Shown one piece after another: positions 38,348-47,455 of a stretch of 64,000 nt of DNA. Both the position numbers and the translations under genes were made by a program. Source of the stretch: Streptomyces diastaticus subsp. diastaticus (lineage in GTDB: Bacteria > Actinomycetota > Actinomycetes > Streptomycetales > Streptomycetaceae). The DNA lies in NCBI RefSeq assembly GCF_011170125.1, contig NZ_BLLN01000002.1:715501-779500 (forward strand), written 5' to 3'. Under the pieces are notes generated by a model that had not been told where the DNA came from, made no database searches, and saw nothing but the letters and a program-made list of their open reading frames with translations. How positions within the stretch are numbered: position 1 is the first letter of the stretch; each line of letters begins with the position of its first letter.

Positions 38348-39793
38348 GTGACGACGATGACGGAATCCGCTCAGGCGGTACGCGAGTTCAAGATGCCCGA
38401 CGTGGGCGAGGGCCTCACCGAGGCCGAGATCCTGAAGTGGTACGTCCAGCCGGGCGACACGGTCACCGACGGCCAGGTCGTCTGCGAGGTGGAGACGGCC
38501 AAGGCGGCGGTGGAGCTGCCGATCCCCTTCGACGGGACGGTGCGCGAACTGCGCTTCCCCGAGGGCACCACGGTCGACGTCGGCCAGGTGATCATCTCGG
38601 TCGCCGTCGGGGGCGGCGCCGCACCGGCCGCCGAGCCGGAGGCCGCCCCCGCCGAGGCGCCTGCCGAGGCCGAGGACGCCGCGCCCAAGGGCCGCCAGCC
38701 GGTCCTGGTCGGTTACGGGGTCTCCGAGTCCTCCACCAAGCGCCGGGCCCGCCGTCCGGCCGGAGAGGCCCCGGCGGCCCCGGCACCGGAGGCCCAGGCG
38801 GCTCCGGCCGCCGAGACGCCCGCCGCACCGGCCCCGGCCACCCCCGTCGCCAACGGGGTCCCGGTCTCCGGCGCCGGCCGGCCGCTGGCCAAGCCGCCGG
38901 TGCGCAAGCTGGCCAAGGACCTCGGGGTCGACCTGGCCGCCGTGGTGCCGACCGGCGAGGGCGGCGTGGTCACCCGGGAGGACGTCCACGCGGCGGCCGC
39001 CCCGCAGGCCCCGTCGACTCCCGCCCCGGCCGCCGCCCCGCAGCCGCAGGGAGCCCCGGAGCCCGCCCAGCCCGCCGCCACGGCGCCGGACGCCCGCGAG
39101 ACGCGCATCCCGGTCAAGGGCGTACGGAAGGCCACGGCGCAGGCGATGGTCGGCTCGGCGTTCACCGCGCCGCACGTCACCGAGTTCGTCACGGTCGACG
39201 TGACGCGCACGATGAAGCTGGTCGAGAAGATGAAGGCCGACAAGGACCTGGCCGGTGTCCGGGTCAACCCACTGCTCATGGTGGCCCGCGCCCTGCTGGT
39301 CGCCATCCGCCGCAACCCGGACGTCAACGCCGCCTGGGACGAGGCCAACCAGGAGATCGTGCGCAAGCACTACGTGAACCTGGGCATCGCGGCCGCCACC
39401 CCGCGCGGCCTGATCGTCCCGAACATCAAGGACGCCCAGGCCAAGACCCTGCCGGAACTGGCCGCCGCCCTCGGCGAGCTGGTCTCCACGGCCCGCGAGG
39501 GCCGCACCTCCCCGGCGGACATGCAGGGCGGCACGGTGACCATCACCAACGTCGGCGTCTTCGGCGTCGACACCGGCACCCCCATCCTCAACCCCGGGGA
39601 GTCCGCCATCCTCGCCTTCGGCGCGGTGAAGTGGCAGCCCTGGGTCCACAAGGGCAAGGTCAAGCCACGCCAGGTCACCACCCTGGCTCTCTCCTTCGAC
39701 CACCGGCTGGTCGACGGCGAACTCGGCTCCAAGGTCCTTGCCGACGTGGCGGCGGTCCTGGAGCACCCCAAGCGACTGCTGACCTGGACCTGA
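38348..39793 (+). CDS. bkdC: Branched-chain 2-oxo acid dehydrogenase E2 (operon 2)
   Basis: 481 residues from GTG 38348 behind GGGAGAGG (ATG at 38357 is the alternative). Lipoyl domain 1-85 with Lys in VETAKAAVEL; Ala/Pro-rich linker; E3-binding domain (KPPVRKLAKDLGVDL, VVTREDVHAA); catalytic core with ITNVGVFGVDTGTPIL and active-site motif DHRLVDGE. The paralogue from operon 1 has DHRVCDGG. No E3 gene nearby. A strong hairpin and parS sites follow. Confidence 0.93.
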   Translation: MTTMTESAQAVREFKMPDVGEGLTEAEILKWYVQPGDTVTDGQVVCEVETAKAAVELPIPFDGTVRELRFPEGTTVDVGQVIISVAVGGGAAPAAEPEAAPAEAPAEAEDAAPKGRQPVLVGYGVSESSTKRRARRPAGEAPAAPAPEAQAAPAAETPAAPAPATPVANGVPVSGAGRPLAKPPVRKLAKDLGVDLAAVVPTGEGGVVTREDVHAAAAPQAPSTPAPAAAPQPQGAPEPAQPAATAPDARETRIPVKGVRKATAQAMVGSAFTAPHVTEFVTVDVTRTMKLVEKMKADKDLAGVRVNPLLMVARALLVAIRRNPDVNAAWDEANQEIVRKHYVNLGIAAATPRGLIVPNIKDAQAKTLPELAAALGELVSTAREGRTSPADMQGGTVTITNVGVFGVDTGTPILNPGESAILAFGAVKWQPWVHKGKVKPRQVTTLALSFDHRLVDGELGSKVLADVAAVLEHPKRLLTWT

Positions 39794-39824
39794 GTCACTG
39801 ACAGCAGTACCGCCTGAACGCCTG

Positions 39825-39855
39825 GAGGGGCGCCCGCACTTCGCGGGCGCCCCTC
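39825..39855 (+). terminator. Terminator of bkd operon 2
   Basis: Perfect 13-pair stem GAGGGGCGCCCGC / GCGGGCGCCCCTC around loop ACTTC, 32 bases after the bkdC stop. Confidence 0.85.
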
Positions 39856-39858
39856 GTG

Positions 39859-39872
39859 GTGTCACGTGGAAC
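39859..39872. promoter_or_regulatory. Degenerate parS-like site (cluster 2)
   Basis: GTGTCACGTGGAAC, two bases off the parS consensus, directly after the terminator and 18 bases before a perfect site. Confidence 0.5.
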
Positions 39873-39890
39873 ACGGGGCGGTTGAGGAGG

Positions 39891-39904
39891 GTTTCACGTG
39901 AAAC
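39891..39904. promoter_or_regulatory. parS site (cluster 2, perfect)
   Basis: GTTTCACGTGAAAC, eight bases from the next copy. Confidence 0.95.
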
Positions 39905-39912
39905 ATCACCAC

Positions 39913-39926
39913 GTTTCACGTGAAAC
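39913..39926. promoter_or_regulatory. parS site (cluster 2, perfect)
   Basis: GTTTCACGTGAAAC; centre-to-centre distance to the previous copy is 22 bases, two helical turns, so both face the same side of the DNA. Confidence 0.95.
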
Positions 39927-39962
39927 ATCACTGACGCCCCGTCACAGAGGCGGCTCGTCGCC

Positions 39963-40904
39963 TCAGTCCTGCTGGGCGCCCTGCGGCAGCGGCCTCACCT
40001 TGAGGGTGCTCGTGGTCTTCTTGCCGAAGCCGTGGTCGAGCATCTTGCCGGCGTCCGCGTACCGGTTGTTGTCGTTGAGGATGACCCCGACCAGCGTCTT
40101 GCCGTTCTTCGTGGCGGAGAAGATCAGACACGGCCCCGCGGCGGTCCCCGTCCCGGTCTTGACCCCGGTGGCGCCCTTGTAGGAGCCGAGCAGCTTGTTG
40201 GTGTTGTACCAGGTGTAGGTGCGGGTCCCGCCGCTCTTCGCGGTGGCCTTCTGCTTGGTGGAGGCCGCCTTCACCACGGCCTTGAAGGTGCTGTTCTTCA
40301 GCGCGTGCCGGGCCAGTCTGGCCAGGTCGCGCGGGGTCGAGTAGTTGTTCCCGGCCTTGGAGATCCCGTCGAAGGAGTCGAACTTGGTGTTCTTCATCCC
40401 GAGTGACTTGGCCTTGGCGTTCATCTTGGAGATGAACGACTTGGTCCGGGCGGAGACGGTGGAGCCGGTGCCGAAGGTGTCGGCGAGCGCGTAGGCGGCG
40501 TCGCAGCCGGAGGGCAGCATCGTCCCGTAGAGAAGCTGGCGCACGGTCAGCTTGTCACCGGTGCGCAGGTCGGCGGTGGAGGCACCGTTCTTGGCGACGT
40601 AGTCGCGGTAGGTCTGCTTGACCGTGACCTTCTTGTCCAGGTTGACGCCCTTGGTGTCGAGGACGACGGCGACCGCCATGGTCTTGGTGGTGCTGGCCAT
40701 CTGCCGCTTGGTGTCGGCGGTCTTGCTGAAGACCGTCTTCCCGCTGCCGGCGTCCATCAGGAAGGCGCCCTTGGCGCTGACCTTGGGCGCGGCGGCGGAC
40801 GAGGCGGCCGCGGCGGGGCTGACGAGGGGACCGGCGACCAGTACCGCGCCGGTGGTGAGGAGGACGGCGGCCGCGCGGCGACCGCCCGAAATGCCGAAAG
40901 TCAC
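39963..40904 (-). CDS. K15-like D-Ala-D-Ala carboxypeptidase/transpeptidase
   Basis: 313 residues, exported. A signal peptide (about 1-34, ending SPAAAASS) precedes a penicillin-binding serine-peptidase domain with STTK at 71-74, SGC at 132-134 and KTG at 249-251. The usual SxN motif is SGC, the hallmark of the Streptomyces K15 DD-transpeptidase, so this is not a damaged enzyme. It trims or exchanges the terminal D-Ala of peptidoglycan stems. ATG start; stop lies 37 bases from the last parS. Confidence 0.92.
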   Translation of the reverse strand: MTFGISGGRRAAAVLLTTGAVLVAGPLVSPAAAASSAAAPKVSAKGAFLMDAGSGKTVFSKTADTKRQMASTTKTMAVAVVLDTKGVNLDKKVTVKQTYRDYVAKNGASTADLRTGDKLTVRQLLYGTMLPSGCDAAYALADTFGTGSTVSARTKSFISKMNAKAKSLGMKNTKFDSFDGISKAGNNYSTPRDLARLARHALKNSTFKAVVKAASTKQKATAKSGGTRTYTWYNTNKLLGSYKGATGVKTGTGTAAGPCLIFSATKNGKTLVGVILNDNNRYADAGKMLDHGFGKKTTSTLKVRPLPQGAQQD

Positions 40905-41184
40905 AGGGGAAGCTCCGAGTTCGCGTTCCTTGCCCGGGATCTCCCTGGATTCCGGACGCGCAGAGCAGACTCACGGACGGGCCGAAGGGTTGTACGGCCG
41001 CGTGGCTCGCGAGTCAGGCCGGACGTGGGTTCCGCCCGGCGTGGAACGGCTGATCACCGGAACCGCGGGCGGCGGGCGACCGGCCTGCTCCGCCTTGCCC
41101 TGTGTGAGCAAAGTCATCGTCCACATCGCGGGAAGCCCCGGCGGCCCGCTGATGGTGTACGCGTCATGTATCTATCCTGTGTGC

Positions 41185-41853
41185 ATGTCCTCAGCGCCCC
41201 CCACCGCCCCCACCGAGAAGAAGCCGCCCGCCGCCGACCGCGTCTACCGGCACGTGAAGCAGGCCGTCCTGGACCGCAGCTACGAAGGCGGCACCCTCCT
41301 CACCGAGGGCGGCCTCGCCGAGGCCGTCGGGGTCTCCCGCACTCCGGTCCGTGAGGCGCTCCTCAAACTGGAGGTCGAGGGGCTGCTGAAGCTCTACCCG
41401 AAGAAGGGTGCCCTGGTCCTGCCGGTCTCCGCCCAGGAGATCTCCGACGTCGTCGAGACCCGGCTGCTGGTCGAGGAGCACGCCGCGCGCCGCGCCGTCC
41501 CCGCACCCGCCGCCCTCATCGCCCGGCTGGAGCGGCTCCTCGCCGAGCAGCGCCGACTGGCCGAGGCCGGGGACCTCGCCGCCGTCTCGGACAAGGACCG
41601 CTCGTTCCACGCCGAGATCGTCCGCAACGCGGGCAACCAGATCCTCTCCCGCCTCTACGACCAGCTCCGCGACCGCCAGTTGCGGATGGGTGTCGCCGTC
41701 ATGGAGGCCCACCCCGGCCGGATCGCCGCCAACCTCACCGAACACGCCGAACTGCTGGAGGCGATCCGCTCCGGCGACGCCGAGGCCGCCGCCGCCTGCG
41801 TCCGCGGCCACGTCGGCCGTGTCCGCGAGCTGATCCGGGGGGAGGACCGGTGA
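41185..41853 (+). CDS. GntR-family regulator (FCD/FadR type)
   Basis: 222 residues. Winged helix (about 15-80; GGLAEAVGVSRTPVREALLKLEVEGLL) and all-helical FCD ligand domain with metal-binding His/Asp positions (DKDRSFHAEIVRNAGN, EHAELLEAIRSGD). ATG at 41185. It overlaps the start of an MFS transporter gene (GTGA) and most likely controls that operon in response to an organic acid. Confidence 0.88.
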   Translation: MSSAPPTAPTEKKPPAADRVYRHVKQAVLDRSYEGGTLLTEGGLAEAVGVSRTPVREALLKLEVEGLLKLYPKKGALVLPVSAQEISDVVETRLLVEEHAARRAVPAPAALIARLERLLAEQRRLAEAGDLAAVSDKDRSFHAEIVRNAGNQILSRLYDQLRDRQLRMGVAVMEAHPGRIAANLTEHAELLEAIRSGDAEAAAACVRGHVGRVRELIRGEDR

Positions 41854-43202
41854 CCAGCTCCACCCCCACGCCGCCCGGCACCCCCGGCTCCTCGGGCGAC
41901 CGTCCCGGGCCGGGTCTGCGCCCGCCGGACCCGCCCGGCGGCCGGCGCGCGGTCCTCGTCTGGTCGGTCGGCGTCTCCGTCTACTTCGTCGCGATCATCT
42001 TCCGCACCTCGCTCGGCGTCGCCGGACTCGACGCCGCCGACCGGTTCGAGATCAACGCCTCCGCCCTGTCGACCTTCTCCATCCTCCAGCTACTGGTCTA
42101 CGCCGGTATGCAGATACCCGTCGGCCTGATGGTCGACCGGGTCGGCACCAAGCGCGTCCTGACCTGGGGCGTCATCCTCTTCACCCTCGGGCAGCTCGGC
42201 TTCGCCTTCTTCCCGCACTACGGCATGGCGCTGGTCTCCCGGGCCCTGCTCGGCTGCGGTGACGCGATGACCTTCATCTCCGTGCTGCGGCTGGGCTCGC
42301 GCTGGTTCCCCGCCCGCCGCGGCCCGCTCGTCGGCCAGCTCGCCGGACTGGTCGGCATGGCCGGCAACCTCGTCTCCACCCTGGTCCTGGCCCGCCTGCT
42401 GCACGGCATCGGCTGGGAGGCGGCCTTCGGCGGCAGCGCCCTGCTCGGCGTCCTGGTCCTTGGCCTCATGCTGCTCTTCCTCAAGGACCACCCCGAGGGC
42501 CACGCACCGCCGCCGGTCCCCAAGGAGCACCGCGGCGCCGCCTTCGTCCGCCACCAGATCGCCCGGTCCTGGGCCGAGCCCGGCACCCGGCTCGGCCTGT
42601 GGACGCACTTCACCACGCAGTTCCCCGCCATGGTCTACCTGCTGCTCTGGGGACTGCCGTACCTCGTCGAGGCCCAGGGGATGACCCGCGCCGAGGCGGG
42701 GGAACTCCTCACCCTGGTGGTGCTCGCCAACATGGTGATCGGCCTGGTCTACGGCCAGCTCATCGCCCGTAACCACCGAGCCCGCAGCGTCATCGTCCTC
42801 GGCACGGTCCTCGCCACCGCCGCCTGCTGGGCCGCCGTCCTCAGCTGGCCCGGCACCGCCCCGGCCTGGCTGCTGCTGGTGCACGCCATGGTCCTCGGCG
42901 CCTGCGGGCCGGCCTCCATGGTCGGCTTCGACTTCGCCCGGCCGGCCAACCCGCCCGAGCGGCAGGGCACCGCCTCCGGCATCGTCAACATGGGCGGCTT
43001 CACCGCCTCCATGACCTCGCTGCTCGCCATCGGCGTCCTCCTCGACCTGACAGGCGACAACTACCGCGTCGCGTTCTCGGTCCTCCTCGTCCTCCAGGCG
43101 TTCGGCACCGCGCAGATCCTCCGGCTGCGCCGGGCGGCCCTGCGCCGCGAGAGCGAACGCCTGGTCGCCAGCCGGGTGGAGACCGTCCACGTACCGGCCT
43201 GA
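41850..43202 (+). CDS. MFS transporter
   Basis: 450 residues with twelve predicted membrane segments. N-terminal loop 2-3 has the MFS signature GLMVDRVGTKRVL; the ALLGCGDAMTFISVLRLGSRWF segment and the second-half LIARNHRARS loop are typical. Related to the nitrate/organic-anion porter branch. GTG start overlapping the gntR stop. Substrate unknown; its regulator suggests an organic acid. Confidence 0.86.
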   Translation: MTSSTPTPPGTPGSSGDRPGPGLRPPDPPGGRRAVLVWSVGVSVYFVAIIFRTSLGVAGLDAADRFEINASALSTFSILQLLVYAGMQIPVGLMVDRVGTKRVLTWGVILFTLGQLGFAFFPHYGMALVSRALLGCGDAMTFISVLRLGSRWFPARRGPLVGQLAGLVGMAGNLVSTLVLARLLHGIGWEAAFGGSALLGVLVLGLMLLFLKDHPEGHAPPPVPKEHRGAAFVRHQIARSWAEPGTRLGLWTHFTTQFPAMVYLLLWGLPYLVEAQGMTRAEAGELLTLVVLANMVIGLVYGQLIARNHRARSVIVLGTVLATAACWAAVLSWPGTAPAWLLLVHAMVLGACGPASMVGFDFARPANPPERQGTASGIVNMGGFTASMTSLLAIGVLLDLTGDNYRVAFSVLLVLQAFGTAQILRLRRAALRRESERLVASRVETVHVPA

Positions 43203-43223
43203 CGCGGACGGGCGGGACGGCGT

Positions 43224-43259
43224 GAGGCCCCGGCCCCGGGCGACCGGGACCGGGGCCTC
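43224..43259. terminator. Bidirectional terminator
   Basis: Ten-pair outer stem GAGGCCCCGG / CCGGGGCCTC plus a five-pair inner stem, between convergent MFS and isomerase-family genes. Confidence 0.75.
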
Positions 43260-43291
43260 GGCGTACGTACCGCGTCCGCCGGAGCCGGCCG

Positions 43292-44116
43292 CTACGGCGT
43301 GACGGCGAAGTTGTCCAGGATGGCGCGGGCCAGCTCCGGGTCGCCCTCGGTCTTGACCCGGTCGCCGACGGCCTCGTGCCGCACCCGCCCGGCGGCCAGC
43401 CTGACGTACGTCTCCCAGTCCAGACTCAGTGTCACGGCCGGGCCGAGCGAGGGCGAGCCGTCGACCGAGCCGCGCCCCTCGGCGTCGACCCGTACCGTCC
43501 GCAGGAACTCCACCGGGCCCTGCACGTCGACCACGACGGCCGTGCCGGGAGGCGCACCCGCCTCGCGGGCCACCACCTTCGCCAGGCCGTCCAGCAGCAT
43601 GTCGCGGGCGACCAGCGCGCCCGGCGAGTCCAGGTTGCCCGGCCGGCCGAGCGCCGTCCTGAGGTCCTGCTCGTGCAGCCAGACGTCGAAGGCACGCAGG
43701 CGCATGGCCGCTTCGAGGGTCTGCTCGGTGCCGAGGGGGCCGCGCACCGCGGTGGTGGGCTGCCGCGTCTCGTTCCGCAACTGGCGCGAGCGCCGGATGA
43801 TCGTGTACTCCAGCTCGGCCGTCATCTCCGGCCCCGTGTGGTGGCGCCGTACGTCCACCTGCATCTCCATGTACCGCTGGAGGTCCGTCCGCACGTGGTA
43901 CAGGTCCCGCGGCAGCGTGTGGATCGGACGGGGGTCGCCGAGCATCTCGCAGTCCAGGCCGATGACATGGGAGACCACATCACGCACCGACCAGGCCGGG
44001 CAGGGCGTCGCGAGGTTCCACTGCGCCTCGGGGAGTGGCTGGACCAGCTCGGATATCGCTTCGACGGAGTGGGTCCAGGCATCGGCGTAGGACTGAAGGC
44101 TGGGATGGAGACTCAC
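43292..44116 (-). CDS. Maleylpyruvate isomerase family (mycothiol-dependent, DinB fold)
   Basis: 274 residues. N-terminal DinB-like four-helix domain of the mycothiol-maleylpyruvate isomerase family (WNLATPCPAWSVRDVVSHVIGLDCEM with metal-binding His), RLRAFDVWLHEQDLR, and C-terminal sterol-carrier-like domain (TLSLDWETYVRLAAGR). Such enzymes use mycothiol for detoxification or isomerisation. The GTG at 44116 with GAGGG site is chosen; the longer frame upstream is spurious. Confidence 0.85.
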   Translation of the reverse strand: MSLHPSLQSYADAWTHSVEAISELVQPLPEAQWNLATPCPAWSVRDVVSHVIGLDCEMLGDPRPIHTLPRDLYHVRTDLQRYMEMQVDVRRHHTGPEMTAELEYTIIRRSRQLRNETRQPTTAVRGPLGTEQTLEAAMRLRAFDVWLHEQDLRTALGRPGNLDSPGALVARDMLLDGLAKVVAREAGAPPGTAVVVDVQGPVEFLRTVRVDAEGRGSVDGSPSLGPAVTLSLDWETYVRLAAGRVRHEAVGDRVKTEGDPELARAILDNFAVTP

Positions 44117-44502
44117 GTGATCCCTCGGGCGAGTGGTGCGCGGGCGGTCGGATGACGGCGGGTACGGGCGAACGGCGGTGCGGGCGGCCCGTACGGTCGT
44201 ACGGGTCGTCTCCGTACGCGCATCGTACGGACCACCGGTCCCCGGTCGCTTTCGGACAAGGGCAGTCGGGCAACGGACAGCGGGCGGACGGACGGCTGAC
44301 GGCTGGCGGACATCGTGTGGACGGCGGGCGTGCGGGCGGCGCGTCCGCTCGGGACGAGGGGCCGGCATGCCGGGTGTTCGGTCCCCTCCGACGCGCCCCT
44401 TCGTGGAACAGCACAGTACGCTGCCCCAAGGCACCCCGGCAGTGCTTTCGTGTGACGATCGTAGGCCTGTGTTGACGGTTCGAATGCCAGGACGGTGGTA
44501 GT
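44117..44502. other. Divergent upstream region with CGTACG cluster
   Basis: About 385 bases without a gene. Four exact CGTACG palindromes lie at 44190, 44198, 44213 and 44224, followed by GACGG-rich repeats near 44275-44310. A TTGACG at 44472 could be a -35 element for the hydrolase gene. Confidence 0.5.
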
Positions 44503-45306
44503 GTGCGCGCCTCGCTCATCCAGATCTGTGTCGACCCGGCCGAATCGGTGGCCGCCCGCAGGGACCGCGCCGCCGGTCTGGTCCGCGAGCGAACCGGCTC
44601 CGACCTGGTCGTCCTCCCCGAGTTGTGGACCACCGGCGCCTTCGCCTTCGACCACTTCGGGGAGCACGCCGAGGAGTTGCGCGGCCCGACCTTCCTCGCC
44701 CTCTCCCGGGCCGCCCGCGACGCCGGTGTCTGGCTGCACGGCGGTTCCATCCCCGAGCACGACGCCGGGGGCCGCCTCTACAACACCTCGCTCGTCTTCG
44801 CCCCCGACGGCACCCTCGCCGCCTCCTACCGCAAGATCCACCGCTTCGGCTTCGACCAGGGCGAGGCCGTGCTGATGGGCGCCGGCGACCGCCTCGTCAC
44901 CGTCGACCTCCCGGAGACCACCCTCGGCCTCGCCACCTGCTACGACCTGCGCTTCCCCGAGCAGTTCCGCGGCCTGGTCGACGCCGGCGCCGAGACCCTC
45001 GTCGTCCCCGCCGGCTGGCCCGCCCGCCGTGCCGCCCACTGGAACCTCCTGGCCCGCGCCCGCGCCGTCGAGAACCAGGCGTACGTCCTGGCCTGCGGCA
45101 CCGCCGGCACCCACGCCGGGACCGAGCAGGCGGGCCGCTCCCTCGTCGTCGACCCCTGGGGCGAGGTGCTGGCTGAGGCGGGCACCGAGGAGGAGATCCT
45201 CACCGTCGACTTCGACCCGGCCACGGTCGCCGCGACCCGTGACCGCTTCCCGGCTCTGAAGGACCGGCGGCTGGGGCTGGCGGAGCCGAAGGAGATCCGG
45301 CCGTAA
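44503..45306 (+). CDS. Carbon-nitrogen hydrolase (nitrilase superfamily)
   Basis: 267 residues. The catalytic triad is complete: Glu40 (VVLPELW), Lys111 (YRKIHRFGF) and Cys146 (LATCYDLRFPE). The sequence resembles the omega-amidase/Nit2-like branch, which clears deaminated glutamine or glutathione by-products, but substrate is not settled by sequence. GTG start. Ends 41 bases before a convergent gene. Confidence 0.88.
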   Translation: MRASLIQICVDPAESVAARRDRAAGLVRERTGSDLVVLPELWTTGAFAFDHFGEHAEELRGPTFLALSRAARDAGVWLHGGSIPEHDAGGRLYNTSLVFAPDGTLAASYRKIHRFGFDQGEAVLMGAGDRLVTVDLPETTLGLATCYDLRFPEQFRGLVDAGAETLVVPAGWPARRAAHWNLLARARAVENQAYVLACGTAGTHAGTEQAGRSLVVDPWGEVLAEAGTEEEILTVDFDPATVAATRDRFPALKDRRLGLAEPKEIRP

Positions 45307-45347
45307 CGGCGGCCGGCCCTGGTCGGCACCCGCCTCCGCCCAGGGCC

Positions 45348-45839
45348 TCAGTCCTCCCGGCCCTTCTCGGCGAGCGTGATCACGCACACCGCGATGGCGA
45401 TGACCAACGCCGGGTCCATGTCGTCCCGGACCACGTCGACGCCGTAGGTGTCGCGCACGGTGAGCCAGCGCCGCGAGATCTGCGCCAGCAGCTCCCCGTC
45501 GTACTCGACCGCGAACTCCCGGTCGAGGATGCGCCCGCTGACGTCCAGTTCGGTCCCGTCGACCATGGTGACCCGGAAGTGGTTCCGCAGCAGCGAGAGC
45601 CGCTTCCGCTTCACGGTGGCGAGCTTCTCGTCGCCGCGCTCGAGCACCATCGTGTCCCGCAGACTCACCAGCTTCTGCCGGATGTCGACGAGCACCCGCC
45701 CGTCCACGTCCTTCAACTCGAAGGTGTCCCGCAGCCGCATGGCCTTGCCGTCGACGAGGTAGACCTTCCGCCCGTCGGCATCCTCGATCCAGTAGTCGTC
45801 GCCGACCCCGAAGATCCGTTCACGCACTTGGAATCTCAT
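45348..45839 (-). CDS. LURP-one-related (scramblase-fold) protein
   Basis: 163 residues. Repeated beta-strand units of the LURP-one/tubby-like barrel (RERIFGVGDDYWIEDADG, GKAMRLRDTFELKD, KRLSLLRNHFRV) and a short hydrophobic C-terminus (ALVIAIAVCVITLA) that may insert in the membrane. The bacterial family has no proven function; lipid binding is suspected. Confidence 0.85.
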   Translation of the reverse strand: MRFQVRERIFGVGDDYWIEDADGRKVYLVDGKAMRLRDTFELKDVDGRVLVDIRQKLVSLRDTMVLERGDEKLATVKRKRLSLLRNHFRVTMVDGTELDVSGRILDREFAVEYDGELLAQISRRWLTVRDTYGVDVVRDDMDPALVIAIAVCVITLAEKGRED

Positions 45840-45928
45840 GGGGGTCAGGTTCCCGCTGGGGGCGGGGGAATGCGCGGGCGGCGCGCGGAGGGGCGTGGTT
45901 CCGCCCCGCTACGGATTCCGGTCACGCC

Positions 45929-47044
45929 TCACCCTTTTACTCCCCCCTCCACCTCGCCCATCAACAACCGCAACGTCAGCGAGTGCTTCTCGGGCGGCAG
46001 GGCGTCCAAGGCGGCCCGCGCATGCGCGACGCCCCCGGCCTTGTCCCCCGACCTGGCCAGCATCAGCCCCCGGTGCATCTCCAGGTGGGTCGCGAAGCGA
46101 GGCAGCTCGGCGGGGAGTTCGCGTACCGACGCCTCCTGCGCCGCCACCGCCGCGTCCTCGTCGCCCAGCCGGGCCGCCAGCAGCGACACGAAGACGTTCA
46201 TCCGCCACCAGGGCACGGCGTAGTCCGAGGTCTGCTCGTACGAGCCGGCCCGGTCGAAGACGGCGCGGCCCTGCTCCAGCAGCGCCCGCGCCGTGCCCTC
46301 GTCCCCACGCAGGGCAGCCGCGTGCGCCTTGCCCATGACGGCGTTGAGGAGCCCCAGCGAGGGGCGCTCGCTGATCGACATGGCCTGGTCGGCCAACATG
46401 TCCGCGACGCCGAGCGAGGCGCCCTCGTACCCCAGCGCGATGGCGGCCCGCCCGCGCACCCAGACCCGCGTGGCCTCGTCCCCGGACCGGTCCGCCGCCA
46501 TGGCCGCCATTCGGTACCACCCCACCGCCTTGGCCCCGTCCGCCCCCGGGAACGTCTTCGCGTACAGAGTCATGAGCCGCGCCGCCACCGACCACAGCCG
46601 AGGCTCCTCCAACTGCTGCTGCACCGCGACCAGCTCCCCGGAGATCCGCCGCTGGATGTCGGCGGCCCCCATGCTCATGTACTGCGTCCCGTACGTGGCG
46701 AGCTTCGCCTCCCACTCCTCCACGTCCGGCCCGCCCCGCAGCCGGGCGGCGAACCCCGCGTGGAGCAGATCCGAGGCGACCACGGGCGCTATGGCCGTGG
46801 CGGCGGCATCCGACAGGAACGTACGGCGGTTCACTTCACCCTCCAGCACAGCGAGCGGAACATCGAGCACAGCCGACAGACACCGCAGGTAGTACGGCCC
46901 CGGCACGACCTTCCCGCGCTCCCACCGACTGACGTACTCCCGGTCGAGCCCGGTCCCGAACACCTCGTTGACGGCACCGGCGAGTCGGCCCTGGGACCAG
47001 CCTCGGGCGGTGCGGAGGTCTCTGATGAGGGTGGCGATGGCCAT
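45929..47044 (-). CDS. XRE-family regulator with TPR-like helical domain
   Basis: 371 residues. N-terminal helix-turn-helix (about 5-65; RGWSQGRLAGAVNEVFG, LDREYVSRWERGKVVPGPYYL), then RRTFLSDAAATAIAP and about ten paired helices of TPR type. The DNA-binding part and overall length fit the abundant Streptomyces XRE-TPR regulators often adjacent to small DUF397-type or signalling proteins. A peptide or protein ligand is plausible but unproven. Confidence 0.82.
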   Translation of the reverse strand: MAIATLIRDLRTARGWSQGRLAGAVNEVFGTGLDREYVSRWERGKVVPGPYYLRCLSAVLDVPLAVLEGEVNRRTFLSDAAATAIAPVVASDLLHAGFAARLRGGPDVEEWEAKLATYGTQYMSMGAADIQRRISGELVAVQQQLEEPRLWSVAARLMTLYAKTFPGADGAKAVGWYRMAAMAADRSGDEATRVWVRGRAAIALGYEGASLGVADMLADQAMSISERPSLGLLNAVMGKAHAAALRGDEGTARALLEQGRAVFDRAGSYEQTSDYAVPWWRMNVFVSLLAARLGDEDAAVAAQEASVRELPAELPRFATHLEMHRGLMLARSGDKAGGVAHARAALDALPPEKHSLTLRLLMGEVEGGVKG

Positions 47045-47119
47045 GGCTCATGGTGCCTCTGCGGACGTTCCCGGGCGTAGCGTCTGCGCCATGGCTACCG
47101 AGCACTTCACGCCACCGAG

Positions 47120-47455
47120 TTGGCGATCATGGGGCCGAGGAGTGGGTCGGAGGAGTCGGCGGCACGCCTGCAGAACGAACGCCCGGAGGAGGCGTTGACG
47201 CTGGCCAGGGGCATGAGGCTGAGCCGGGACACACCGCCGTCCTGGCGCGCTTGGCTGCTGGACGTGGCCCGGGCGCATACGGACATGGGGAACGCGGCGG
47301 AGGCGGTACGGGCGTTGGAGCGGTTGCGGCGGGTGGCGCCGGGGTGGTGTCGGCAGCACAGCGCAGCCGTCACGCTCGTACGGGACCTGGGGGACGCTCC
47401 GTCTCCTCCACCGGGTCCGGGACGACTGGCCGGGTCGCTGGGCCTCACCGCGTAG
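47120..47455 (+). pseudogene. TPR-containing C-terminal fragment
   Basis: About 108 residues with no DNA-binding part: ERPEEALTLARGMRL, WLLDVARAHTDMGNAAEAVRALERLRRVAPGW and HSAAVTLVRDL match the end of Streptomyces XRE-TPR regulators. Starts offered are TTG 47120 and ATG 47129, without a clear ribosome site. It overlaps the stop of the opposite-strand gene by 11 bases. I read it as a remnant, though a small expressed TPR protein is possible. Confidence 0.5.

Noticed and set aside
40497..40508. SGC instead of SxN in the DD-peptidase as a possible broken active site
   Set aside because: The Streptomyces K15 enzyme has exactly this SGC motif and is active, so it is a family trait.
41227..41260. 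Other CACGTG words (for example in the GntR coding region)
   Set aside because: Five or more mismatches to parS and inside coding sequence.
44110..44123. CACGTG-centred sequence before the isomerase-family gene
   Set aside because: Four of 14 positions differ from parS; the match is confined to the common CACGTG core.
44478..44492. GGTTCGAATGCC resembling a tRNA T-arm
   Set aside because: Arms do not pair and no acceptor or anticodon stem surrounds it.
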